DNA of 39,341 nt from JAITWN01 sp964388175 (GTDB lineage: Bacteria; Pseudomonadota; Gammaproteobacteria; SZUA-140), in assembly GCA_964388175.1 (NCBI GenBank), contig CAYLYS010000018.1, positions 1 to 39,341 on the forward strand. Reading direction: 5' to 3'. Numbering within the stretch: the stretch's first letter is position 1; every line of letters starts with the position of its first letter. Positions 1 through 7,461 of this stretch are shown piece after piece. The notes under the pieces are model-generated. The model ran no database searches and was not told the origin of the DNA. It saw only the letters and a list, made by a program, of their open reading frames with translations. Made by a program: the position numbers and the translations under genes.

Positions 1-342
1 CCGGCCATCCTGCTCTCCGGCCTGCCCGACCGCGAGGCCGACCTCGCCGCCGGCAAGCACACACTGGTGGTCCAGCAGGGTCCGGCGCAGACGGTGACTT
101 TCGCCATGCTCGCCATCGCCGCCGCCGCCGCAACTGCCATCGTCTGGGACATCGCCGGCCTCGCCCGCGATATCTATGCCGGCGCCAGTTATTTCATCAC
201 CGCGCACGCGCTGCTGCTGCTCCACCTGTTGCAGCGCTACCGCACGCGAGGCGAATTCGGCGGCCGCATCAACGGCCTGATGGCCGCGACGCTGTCCTAC
301 ATTCTCTGGTTCGCGCTGATCCCGTTCATCAACGTCTCCTGA
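1..342 (+). CDS. UbiA-family prenyltransferase, C-terminal part (5' end outside window)
   Basis: The reading frame is open from base 1 to the TGA at 340-342, giving 113 residues of the C-terminus of a membrane protein. The early stretch P-D-R-E-A-D, then A-A-G-K-H-T-L-V-V, matches the second Asp-rich motif (DxxxD...GKxTL) of UbiA-type prenyltransferases. This motif binds the prenyl diphosphate through magnesium. Three hydrophobic segments follow, as in the end of the UbiA fold. Family members attach polyprenyl chains to aromatic acceptors in quinone, haem or lipid synthesis; the acceptor cannot be told from this fragment. A GTG at 67 lies inside the motif region and is not the real start. Confidence 0.7.
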   Translation, partial: PAILLSGLPDREADLAAGKHTLVVQQGPAQTVTFAMLAIAAAAATAIVWDIAGLARDIYAGASYFITAHALLLLHLLQRYRTRGEFGGRINGLMAATLSYILWFALIPFINVS

Positions 343-371
343 CCCGGCCCGCAGCCAGGACGCAGCCGGCA

Positions 372-406
372 TCCAGCCGGTATTTGTCCAGTATTTATCC
401 GGTATT
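372..406. repeat. Short tandem repeat, unit 11 nt
   Basis: About three copies of an 11-nt unit (GTATTTATCCG, the first copy diverged) lie in the spacer between the prenyltransferase and the DUF1289 gene. It is one of many short degenerate arrays in this window. Confidence 0.6.
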
Positions 407-443
407 TATCCGGCGCCCCTATCCGGGGACATTTGCCGGGGCA

Positions 444-474
444 TTGATCAGGACCACGGAGAATGTGAGATAAT
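444..474 (+). promoter_or_regulatory. Weak sigma70-like promoter candidate for the DUF1289-uup pair
   Basis: TTGATC at 444-449 and GATAAT at 469-474 are separated by 19 bases. The -10 is good (5 of 6) but the spacing is long. It lies 36 bases before the DUF1289 start. Confidence 0.3.
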
Positions 475-509
475 CGCCCGGCACGATCAATGGAACACCG
501 GGCCTCTCC

Positions 510-689
510 ATGTCACCAGAAATCAAATCTCCCTGTATCAGCGTATGCCTGTTCGAAGACGGCATCTGCACGGGCTGCGGTATGACCGACGACGAGTCCA
601 ACAAATGGCGCAAGATGACCGAGGAAGAGCGTATCAAGGTGCTGCAGCGCCTCGGCTTGTGGACGGGCGGCGACGCCGGCGCGAGCTGA
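510..689 (+). CDS. DUF1289 small Fe-S-type protein
   Basis: A 59-residue protein with four cysteines in the pattern SPCISVC-x6-CTGC near the N-terminus, followed by a conserved WRKMTEEER segment. This is the signature of the DUF1289 family (PF06945), small proteins thought to bind an iron-sulfur cluster; their cellular role is not established. The ATG at 510 is the only sensible start, and the family motif begins six residues later. The gene lies 73 bases before uup on the same strand and could be co-transcribed with it. Confidence 0.8.
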   Translation: MSPEIKSPCISVCLFEDGICTGCGMTDDESNKWRKMTEEERIKVLQRLGLWTGGDAGAS

Positions 690-762
690 ACGCCTCCGGC
701 ATGCCGGCTGCGCACCGTCCGCGCATGCAGCGGCCATGCGCACGGCCTTCTGAAAACATCCG

Positions 763-2667
763 ATGTCCCTGCTCAGCCTGACCCAGGTCTCGCTCGCCTA
801 CGGGCTGCACCCGCTGCTGGACAAGGTCGATCTCCAGATCGACAGCGGCGAGCGTCTCTGCCTGGTCGGTCGCAACGGCACCGGCAAATCCACGCTGTTC
901 CGCGTCATCAGCGGCGTCGCCCAACCCGATGACGGCGAGGTCTGGCGCCGCGATACCCTGCGCATTTCCCATCTCGAACAGGAAGTGCCGGCCAACAACA
1001 GCGATACCGTCTACCAGACCGTCGCTGCCGGGCTGGGCGGGCTCGGGGAATTGCTCGGCGCCTATCATCGGCTTTCGGCGCAACTCGGCGCCGGCGACGA
1101 CGACGCGGTGCTGGCGCGTCTGGCTGAGCTGCAGCAGCGGATCGAGACCGCCGACGGCTGGAGCGCGGACAACCGCATCGCCACCGTCCTGAGCCGATTG
1201 TCGCTACCGGCGGAGCGTCCCCTGGCCGCCTGTTCGGGCGGGCTGCGCCGCCAGGTCATGCTCGCGCGTGCGCTGGTCAGCGAACCCGACCTGCTGCTGC
1301 TCGATGAGCCGACCAACCACATGGACATCGAGACCATCGCCTGGCTCGAAGACTATCTGCTCGCCTTTCGCGGCGCGCTGATTTTCATCACTCATGACCG
1401 CTCGCTGGCCAGAAGTCTGGCGAACCGCATCATCGAGCTCGATCGCGGCCGGCTCACTTCCTTTCCCGGCGACTTCACCCGCTATCTGCAGAAAAAGGAA
1501 GAAATGCTCGAAGCCGAGGCGCGCGCGGCGGCACTGTTCGACAAGAAGCTCGCCGAGCACGAGGTCTGGATCAGACAGGGCGTCAAGGCACGCCGCACGC
1601 GCAACGAAGGGCGGGTACGCAAGCTGCTCGCCATGCGCCGCGAGCGCGCGCAGCGCCTCGAGCGCATGGCCACGGTGACGCTCAGCGCCGATGCCGGCGA
1701 ACGCTCCGGCAAGCGCGTGGTCGATCTGCGCCACGTCAGCTTCCGCTATGGCGAGGACTGGATCATCCGCGACCTGTCGACGACGGTACTGCGCGGCGAC
1801 CGTATCGGCATCGTCGGCCCCAACGGCAGCGGCAAGAGCACGCTGATCAAACTGATCCTCGGCGAACTCGAAGCGGACGGCGGGGAGATCGTGCGCGGCA
1901 GCAAGCTGCAACTCGCCTACTTCGACCAGCACCGCGATCAGCTCGATCTCGACAAAACCGTGCGGGAAAACATCAGCGACGGCAACGACTACGTCAACGT
2001 GCGCGGCCACTCGCGCCATGTCGCCGGTTACCTCAAGGATTTTCTCTTCCCGCCGGCGCGCATCGACTCACCGGTGCGCATTCTTTCCGGCGGCGAACGC
2101 AACCGCCTGCTCCTCGCCCGCCTCTTCACCCGGCCGGCGAACATGATGATACTCGACGAGCCGACCAACGATCTCGACGTGGAAACGCTGGAACTGCTCG
2201 AGGATCTGCTCGCCGACTATGAAGGCACGCTGCTGCTGGTGAGCCACGATCGCACCTTTCTCGACAACGTCGTCAGCTCGACGCTGGTGTTCGAAGGAGA
2301 CGGCCAGGTGAATGAATACGTCGGCGGCTATGAAGACTATCTCCGCCAGCGTCGGCCGCGGCCCGCCGCAGCAAGCACCGGTGCGTCAAAAGCGGACAAG
2401 ACCGCCGCCGCGCCGGCAGCGTCGGCCGCGGCAAAACCCGCCCGCCTCGGCTTTCGCGAACGGCAGGAACTGGACGCGCTGCCCACCCGTATCGAAGCCC
2501 TGGAAGCGGAGCTCGCCGCTCTCGAACAGGAAGCCGGCCAAGCCGGTTTCTACCAGCGCGGCGGCGAAGCCATTGCCGCCGCACTGGCGCGCATGGATGC
2601 GCTCAGGGAAGCCGTGGAAACAGCCTATGCGCGCTGGGAAGCGCTGAGCAGCCGCGCGGAAAACTGA
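763..2667 (+). CDS. uup: ABC-F ATPase Uup
   Basis: A 634-residue ABC-F protein: two ATPase cassettes in one chain and no membrane segments. The first has Walker A GRNGTGKST (about 36-44), a CSGG signature and Walker B LLLLDEPTNHMD. The second has GPNGSGKST (about 350), LSGGERNR and MMILDEPTNDLD. An Ala/Pro-rich linker (about 530-560) leads to a charged C-terminal helical tail, the coiled-coil domain typical of Uup rather than EttA or YheS. Uup is a cytoplasmic ATPase linked to ribosome-associated functions and to tolerance of replication or recombination intermediates. The signature Cys in cassette 1 (CSGG for LSGG) is a small departure. The ATG at 763 has a weak ribosome site. Confidence 0.9.
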   Translation: MSLLSLTQVSLAYGLHPLLDKVDLQIDSGERLCLVGRNGTGKSTLFRVISGVAQPDDGEVWRRDTLRISHLEQEVPANNSDTVYQTVAAGLGGLGELLGAYHRLSAQLGAGDDDAVLARLAELQQRIETADGWSADNRIATVLSRLSLPAERPLAACSGGLRRQVMLARALVSEPDLLLLDEPTNHMDIETIAWLEDYLLAFRGALIFITHDRSLARSLANRIIELDRGRLTSFPGDFTRYLQKKEEMLEAEARAAALFDKKLAEHEVWIRQGVKARRTRNEGRVRKLLAMRRERAQRLERMATVTLSADAGERSGKRVVDLRHVSFRYGEDWIIRDLSTTVLRGDRIGIVGPNGSGKSTLIKLILGELEADGGEIVRGSKLQLAYFDQHRDQLDLDKTVRENISDGNDYVNVRGHSRHVAGYLKDFLFPPARIDSPVRILSGGERNRLLLARLFTRPANMMILDEPTNDLDVETLELLEDLLADYEGTLLLVSHDRTFLDNVVSSTLVFEGDGQVNEYVGGYEDYLRQRRPRPAAASTGASKADKTAAAPAASAAAKPARLGFRERQELDALPTRIEALEAELAALEQEAGQAGFYQRGGEAIAAALARMDALREAVETAYARWEALSSRAEN

Positions 2668-2707
2668 AAGCCTGTGCCGCGCGTCGCGCGCGACACGCGC
2701 CCTGTCG

Positions 2708-3316
2708 TCAGGGCACCGCTTCCGCCACCGCAATCAGTTCGGCGCCGCAGCGCCGGCAATAGTACTGGGCGGCATGACGCTGGATACGCACGTGGCGCAC
2801 GCTGCTCAACTCATGACCGCGGCAGGCGCAGCGGTAGGCATGGCGGCGCTGGCGACGCTGGGGGATGCCGGTCAGATCCAGGCTGTGATGAATGGCCGCT
2901 CGCGGATCGATGCCGAAAGCATGCATCACTTCCTGCCATTCGCGGCCATGCGGCCGGATATGATCGAAGCCGTACAGCAGGTCGGTGACGTAATGCGCCA
3001 CTTCATGCGGCACGGTGATGTCGAGACCATCGACCGGATACTTGGCGAACAGCCAGGGATTGTAGCGGATCACGCGCTGCTCACCGGTCACGCGATACAT
3101 GCCGGCCATACGGCCGCGCAGATCGAACAACACCGCCGGCATGGGAAACTCGCGCCGATAGATGTCGCCCGCACGCCCCAGCCACGCCGCCGTCGCCACC
3201 GTCACCTGCTGGCGCCGCTCCTCGCCGATCGGCTGCACGCAGACACTCGCCGCGCTCCCGGCGTGCGCCGCGTCCCGGCCGCTGTGTATATCAGAGATAG
3301 GCAATGTGTGACACAT
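2708..3316 (-). CDS. SprT-like zinc metallopeptidase
   Basis: A 202-residue protein with the zinc-protease motif HEVAH (about residues 104-108), preceded by a RVIRYNPWLF stretch and followed by HGREWQEVM, the order seen in SprT-like proteins. Near the C-terminus, YRCACRGH and YYCRRCG supply cysteines for the zinc ribbon typical of the family. The human relative Spartan cuts DNA-protein crosslinks; bacterial SprT is poorly characterised. The first 35 or so residues are not conserved-looking, so the true start may be downstream of the ATG at 3316. As drawn, the gene overlaps the upstream SET-domain gene by 26 bases, which suggests coupled translation. Confidence 0.8.
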   Translation of the reverse strand: MCHTLPISDIHSGRDAAHAGSAASVCVQPIGEERRQQVTVATAAWLGRAGDIYRREFPMPAVLFDLRGRMAGMYRVTGEQRVIRYNPWLFAKYPVDGLDITVPHEVAHYVTDLLYGFDHIRPHGREWQEVMHAFGIDPRAAIHHSLDLTGIPQRRQRRHAYRCACRGHELSSVRHVRIQRHAAQYYCRRCGAELIAVAEAVP

Positions 3317-3668
3317 CCGCCATGAAGTGGCGGTAATCGCAGGTCAGTTCTTCATCGGGATGGATGTCGCGCGTGGCGATACCCACGCCCACCGCGGAGA
3401 AATCCACGTTCGGATCACGCGAGTGATTCATGTACCTGCCCATCGTCGATTCGTAATACAGCCGACCGCCCTCTTCCGGCTGATAGAGATGGATCTCGAC
3501 TTCCTGCTTCACCGAAGGCGGCAGCTGCTCGAACTCCTCTTCGCTGAAAGTGATGTCGAAGATGGGATTGAACTCCCATACTGCCGTGCCCTGCGGAATG
3601 TGCGCGCTGGCAAAAACTCCGAAGCCGTGAATCGGGCTCTTGTCGAGATAGGTTGGTACGATGATCAT
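3291..3668 (-). CDS. SET-domain protein (putative lysine methyltransferase)
   Basis: A compact 125-residue SET domain with little else. Visible motifs are GFGVFA (15-20), which begins the SAM-binding fold, GRYMNHSRDPN with the NHS core (81-83), and DEELTCDY ending in the catalytic-site tyrosine (112). Proteins of this size in proteobacteria are annotated as SET-domain methyltransferases; substrates are mostly unknown. The ATG at 3668 was chosen because conservation starts there; the open frame continues 35 codons upstream with Arg/Ser-rich sequence that does not look coding. The gene overlaps sprT downstream, so the two probably form one operon. Confidence 0.8.
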   Translation of the reverse strand: MIIVPTYLDKSPIHGFGVFASAHIPQGTAVWEFNPIFDITFSEEEFEQLPPSVKQEVEIHLYQPEEGGRLYYESTMGRYMNHSRDPNVDFSAVGVGIATRDIHPDEELTCDYRHFMADVSHIAYL

Positions 3669-3862
3669 CGCGTTTCGGTCCCCGGTGACTGTGTCCTGCC
3701 GCCCGCTCAGCGCGGGCGCTCCCGTCCGCCGACGCGTCGCCGAACGATCCGACCGGCAACGCGGCACAGACAAATTCCGCCTACTGTTTACAGAAACGCC
3801 CGGAATTCGTCAATGCCCGCCGTGCAGCGCATCCGTGCCGTTCGCATGCCTGCCGCCGACCC

Positions 3863-3893
3863 TTGACAAGGATCGGCGCGCCGGCGCTAGATA
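3863..3893 (+). promoter_or_regulatory. Promoter candidate placing the MFS gene start near +1
   Basis: TTGACA (6 of 6) at 3863-3868 and TAGATA at 3888-3893 are separated by 19 bases. Transcription would begin about 7 bases past the -10, at or next to the ATG at 3901. No Shine-Dalgarno sequence precedes the ATG. Confidence 0.45.
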
Positions 3894-3900
3894 GCGCGCC

Positions 3901-5325
3901 ATGTCCACGCGTTATTCCAAGGATGCCCGTACCGAACAGTCGCTGCGGCACTCGTTCAAGGACGGCATCGCCTATTCGGTGATGATCGGCAGCGGAGAAT
4001 CCTTCTTCTCCGCCTTTGCGATTTTCCTGCGCGCGAGCACCACGCAGGTCGGCATACTCGCCACCTTTCCACCGCTCATCGCCTCCTTCGCCCAGCTCTT
4101 TTCCTCCTGGGCCGGCCGGCGCAGCGGCAAGCGCAAGGCGCTCATCGTCGCCGGCGCCAGCCTGCAGGCACTGGCGCTGATCCCGCTGGCGATACTGCCG
4201 CTCATCTTCACCGACCATGCGGTATCGATTCTGATCGGTTGCGCCATCCTGTACTTTTGCGGCGCCAATCTCGCCGCGCCACAGTGGGGCAGCCTGATCG
4301 GCGATCTCGTCCCCGAGCGACGCCGCGGCCGCTACTTCGGACGGCGCACGCGGCTGTGCAGCATCACCGCGTTCCTGGCACTGGTCTTCGCCGGCGTGGC
4401 GCTCGATCTGTTCGATCGCAATGCCTATACCGCGGCCGGCTACCTGCTCGTCTTCACCGTCGCCGCCGGCGCGCGCCTGGTCTCGGTCTATCATCTGTGG
4501 CGCATGTACGATCCGCCCGGCCACACTGCCGCCCTGGAGTCTCCGTTCAGGATCGGGCTGTGGCGGCGCCTGCGCGGTTCGTCATTCGCGCGCTTTTCGC
4601 TGTTCTTTGCCGCGATGCAGTTCGCGGTCAGCATCTCCGGCCCCTTCTTTGTCGTCTACATGCTGCGCGATCTCGGCTTCAGCTATCTCGAGTTCACCGT
4701 CCTGACCGCAGCCTCCGTGCTGGTGCAGTTTCTCACCCTGAACCGCTGGGGTCGCATCAGCGACGCCTTCGGCAACCGCTATATCCTGGTCATCACCGGG
4801 CTGATGATTCCCGTCATGCCGGCGCTGTGGCTGGTTTCCACCAATTACGTTTATCTGCTGCTGATCCAGGCTTTCAGCGGCCTGGCCTGGGCGGGTTTCA
4901 CGCTGAGCGCGGTCAATTACCTGTTCGATCTCATCCCCAGCGAACGCCGCGCCACGCAGATGGCACTGCACAATGTGCTCGCCAGCATCGGCGTCTTCTG
5001 CGGCGCGCTGCTCGGCGGCTATCTGGGCATGCATCTGCCGACCGGCATCGATCTCTTCGGCACACACTACGAATGGTTCAGCGCGCTGTATGGCGTGTTC
5101 CTGCTGTCTACGCTGGTGCGGCTGGCGGTAGCGGCGGTATTCCTGCGCCACCTGGAAGAGATCCGGCCGGTCAGAAAACCCAATGTCAGCGGGCTGATCT
5201 TTCGCATCGCGCGCTTCCATCCGCTGTCGGGGGTGATCTTCGATATCGTCGGCGCCAGGAAAAGCGGGAAAGCGGTGGAGACAGCGGAGAAAACGGAAAG
5301 CGCGGACAGGGGTGATTCGAAGTGA
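3901..5325 (+). CDS. MFS transporter, unknown substrate
   Basis: A 474-residue membrane protein with about 12 hydrophobic segments. The cytoplasmic loop between segments 2 and 3 carries GRRSGKRK (about 72-79), a variant of the MFS loop motif, and a related basic loop, PERRRGRYFGRR, follows segment 4. This marks a major-facilitator permease; nothing shows the substrate. The N-terminus (about 25 residues) is hydrophilic, and the C-terminal tail is long and charged. The ATG at 3901 lacks a ribosome-binding site and sits directly after a possible promoter, so it may be translated from a leaderless message. The neighbouring genes give no clue to substrate. Confidence 0.8.
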   Translation: MSTRYSKDARTEQSLRHSFKDGIAYSVMIGSGESFFSAFAIFLRASTTQVGILATFPPLIASFAQLFSSWAGRRSGKRKALIVAGASLQALALIPLAILPLIFTDHAVSILIGCAILYFCGANLAAPQWGSLIGDLVPERRRGRYFGRRTRLCSITAFLALVFAGVALDLFDRNAYTAAGYLLVFTVAAGARLVSVYHLWRMYDPPGHTAALESPFRIGLWRRLRGSSFARFSLFFAAMQFAVSISGPFFVVYMLRDLGFSYLEFTVLTAASVLVQFLTLNRWGRISDAFGNRYILVITGLMIPVMPALWLVSTNYVYLLLIQAFSGLAWAGFTLSAVNYLFDLIPSERRATQMALHNVLASIGVFCGALLGGYLGMHLPTGIDLFGTHYEWFSALYGVFLLSTLVRLAVAAVFLRHLEEIRPVRKPNVSGLIFRIARFHPLSGVIFDIVGARKSGKAVETAEKTESADRGDSK

Positions 5326-5396
5326 GGAACGCTTTCTTCAGCGGTCAGCGGTGCCGGAATGGCATCTGTACAACAGGGGAAACTGCGATCGGACGC

Positions 5397-5416
5397 CAAT
5401 GGTGTTGACACCATTG
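5397..5416. terminator. Perfect small hairpin downstream of the MFS gene
   Basis: CAATGGTG and CACCATTG are perfect 8-base arms around a TTGA loop. There is no T-run, so its role as a terminator is uncertain. It lies just before the longer element at 5427. Confidence 0.4.
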
Positions 5417-5426
5417 ATTCCAAGCG

Positions 5427-5522
5427 ACACTCGCCAGCGCCGGCGGGCTCTCCCTGGAGAAACCCTTGGCGCACAGTGGCTCCGGTTTCGGAAGGGAGAG
5501 CCCGCCGGCGCCAGCCACTGAC
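5427..5522. repeat. Paired-arm hairpin element, copy 1 (96 nt)
   Basis: Perfect 19-base inverted arms at 5437-5455 and 5493-5511 enclose 37 bases, which contain a second small stem (GAAACC at 5459-5464 with GGTTTC at 5484-5489). The whole 96 bases align with 13740-13837 from shared ends ACACTCGCC to CACTGAC. The arms differ from copy 2 at two positions each, and both differences keep the pairing. No coding potential is apparent. It could be a mobile miniature element, a structured RNA, or both. Confidence 0.75.
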
Positions 5523-5542
5523 GTCGGCCGCCAGATAAAAAT

Positions 5543-5589
5543 AAAGGGGTCAGCCCCTCCTGATCCAGTCAGGAGGGGCTGACCCCTTT
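5543..5589. terminator. Perfect 21-bp inverted repeat, likely bidirectional terminator or REP-like element
   Basis: Arms 5543-5563 and 5569-5589 pair perfectly over 21 bases around a 5-base loop, with A-runs on the left and T-runs on the right of the plus strand. It sits between the convergent MFS and typA genes, so it can stop transcription from both. The AAAGGGGTCAG core resembles widespread REP-like repeats associated with RAYT-type transposases (from general knowledge). Confidence 0.7.
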
Positions 5590-5597
5590 GCAACACA

Positions 5598-7412
5598 TCA
5601 AGCGACCCGTGACGAACGCTTGCGGTCGTTTTCCTTCAATTCCTTCTTGCGCAGCCGGATGAAGTTCGGCGTGACTTCGACCAGTTCGTCGTCATCGATG
5701 AACTCCAGCGCCTGCTCCAGCGTGAAGCGGATGGGCGGCGTGAGCAGGATGTTCTCGTCCGAACCGGCAGCGCGGATATTGGTGAGCTGCTTGGCCTTGA
5801 GCGGATTGACCACCAGATCGTTATCGCGCGTGTGTATGCCGATGATCATGCCTTCATAGACCTGCTCGCCATGACCGATGAACATACGGCCACGCTCCTG
5901 CAGGCTGAACAGCGCATAGGCAAGCGCCTTGCCCGGTCCGTTGGAAATGAGCACCCCGTTCATCCGGTTACCGAAATCACCGGGCTTGACCGGTCCGTAA
6001 TGCTCGAACACGTGATAGAGCAGACCGGTGCCCTGAGTAGCGGTGAGGAACTCGGTGCGGAAACCGATCAGGCCGCGCGCCGGGATGAGATAGTCGAGAC
6101 GCACGCGCCCCTTGCCATCCGGCATCATATTGCGCAGTTCGGCGCCGCGTGAGCCGAGCTTTTCCATCACTCCGCCCTGATGCTGCTCCTCGACGTCGAC
6201 GGTCAGCTGCTCATAGGGCTCCTGCCGCACACCGTCGACCTCGCGCAGGATCACCTCGGGGCGTGACACGCCGAGCTCGTAACCTTCACGGCGCATGTTC
6301 TCGATGAGGATGGACAGATGCAGCTCGCCGCGACCGGAGACGCGGAAGCGATCGGCGTCGCCGGTCTCCTCCACGCGCAGCGCGACGTTGTGGATCAGTT
6401 CCTTCTCCAGCCGCTCGCGAATCTGGCGCGAGGTCACATACTTGCCGTCCTGGCCGGCGAGCGGGGAAGTGTTGACCTGAAAAGTCATGCTGACGGTGGG
6501 TTCGTCCACGGTCAGCGGCGGCAGCGCTTCGACGCAGCTCGGATCGCACAGCGTATCGGAGATGCGCAGCGCTTCCACCCCGGTGAAGGCGACGATGTCG
6601 CCCGCACGCGCCTCGGCCACTTCGCGACGCTCCAGACCGAGGAAACCGAAGACCTGCAGGATACGCGCATTGCGCCGCTCGCCGTGGCGGTCGACCACCA
6701 CTACCGGCATATTGCTGCGCGCGTAACCGCGGGCGATGCGTCCGATACCGATGACGCCGACGTAGCTGCTGTAGTCGAGCGAACTCACCTGCAACTGCAG
6801 CGGACCGGCGACGTCCACCGGCGGCGGCGGTACGCGATCGACGATCATCTGGAACAGCGGGTCCATATTGTCCGCCGGTGCGTTGGGATCGGTACCGGCG
6901 TAGCCATTCAGCGCCGAAGCGTAGATGACCGGGAAATCGAGCTGTTCGTCGTTGGCGCCGAGGCGGTCGAAAAGATCGAAGGTCTGGTCCAGCACCCAGT
7001 CGGGCCGCGCGCCGGGACGATCGATCTTGTTGATCACCACGATGGGCCTCAGACCGCGGGCAAGCGCTTTCTGCGTGACGAAGCGCGTCTGCGGCATCGG
7101 TCCGTCGACGGCATCGACCAGCAGCAAGACTGAATCGACCATCGACAATACACGCTCGACCTCGCCACCGAAGTCGGCGTGGCCGGGCGTGTCGACGATA
7201 TTGATGTGATAACCGCGCCATTCGATGGCCGTGTTCTTGGCCAGAATGGTGATACCACGCTCACGCTCGATGGCGTTCGAATCCATCACCCGCTCCTGCG
7301 CTTCGCCACGTGTCTTCAGCGTGCCTGACAATTGCAGCAGCTTGTCGACGATCGTGGTTTTGCCATGATCCACGTGAGCGATGATCGCAATGTTCCGAAG
7401 CTGTTCGAGCAT
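5598..7412 (-). CDS. typA: Ribosome-binding GTPase TypA/BipA
   Basis: A 604-residue translational GTPase of full family length. The G-domain motifs are clear: AHVDHGKTT (about 13-21), DTPGHADFGGEVER, NKIDRPGARPD and SALNGYAG. Domains II, III and V and the BipA-specific C-terminal domain follow, with VNPLKAKQLTNIRAAG near the end. BipA binds the ribosome and aids 50S assembly and growth in cold or under stress. The ATG at 7412 fits the usual MLEQLRNIAIIAHVDHGK start. It lies 49 bases downstream of rhlE on the same strand; both act in RNA or ribosome maturation and may be co-transcribed. Confidence 0.95.
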   Translation of the reverse strand: MLEQLRNIAIIAHVDHGKTTIVDKLLQLSGTLKTRGEAQERVMDSNAIERERGITILAKNTAIEWRGYHINIVDTPGHADFGGEVERVLSMVDSVLLLVDAVDGPMPQTRFVTQKALARGLRPIVVINKIDRPGARPDWVLDQTFDLFDRLGANDEQLDFPVIYASALNGYAGTDPNAPADNMDPLFQMIVDRVPPPPVDVAGPLQLQVSSLDYSSYVGVIGIGRIARGYARSNMPVVVVDRHGERRNARILQVFGFLGLERREVAEARAGDIVAFTGVEALRISDTLCDPSCVEALPPLTVDEPTVSMTFQVNTSPLAGQDGKYVTSRQIRERLEKELIHNVALRVEETGDADRFRVSGRGELHLSILIENMRREGYELGVSRPEVILREVDGVRQEPYEQLTVDVEEQHQGGVMEKLGSRGAELRNMMPDGKGRVRLDYLIPARGLIGFRTEFLTATQGTGLLYHVFEHYGPVKPGDFGNRMNGVLISNGPGKALAYALFSLQERGRMFIGHGEQVYEGMIIGIHTRDNDLVVNPLKAKQLTNIRAAGSDENILLTPPIRFTLEQALEFIDDDELVEVTPNFIRLRKKELKENDRKRSSRVA

Positions 7413-7461
7413 GAGTGTGTACCGGGTCGTTGGGATTCAGAATGCGCCGGATTGCAGGGCG

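Noticed and set aside
1204..2019. 271-codon minus-strand frame inside uup
   Set aside because: Antisense to a gene with both ABC cassettes intact; no ribosome site or family match.
5543..5589. CRISPR-like or attachment site reading of the perfect inverted repeat
   Set aside because: There is one copy, no spacers, and no integrase or cas gene; terminator or REP-like element explains it better.
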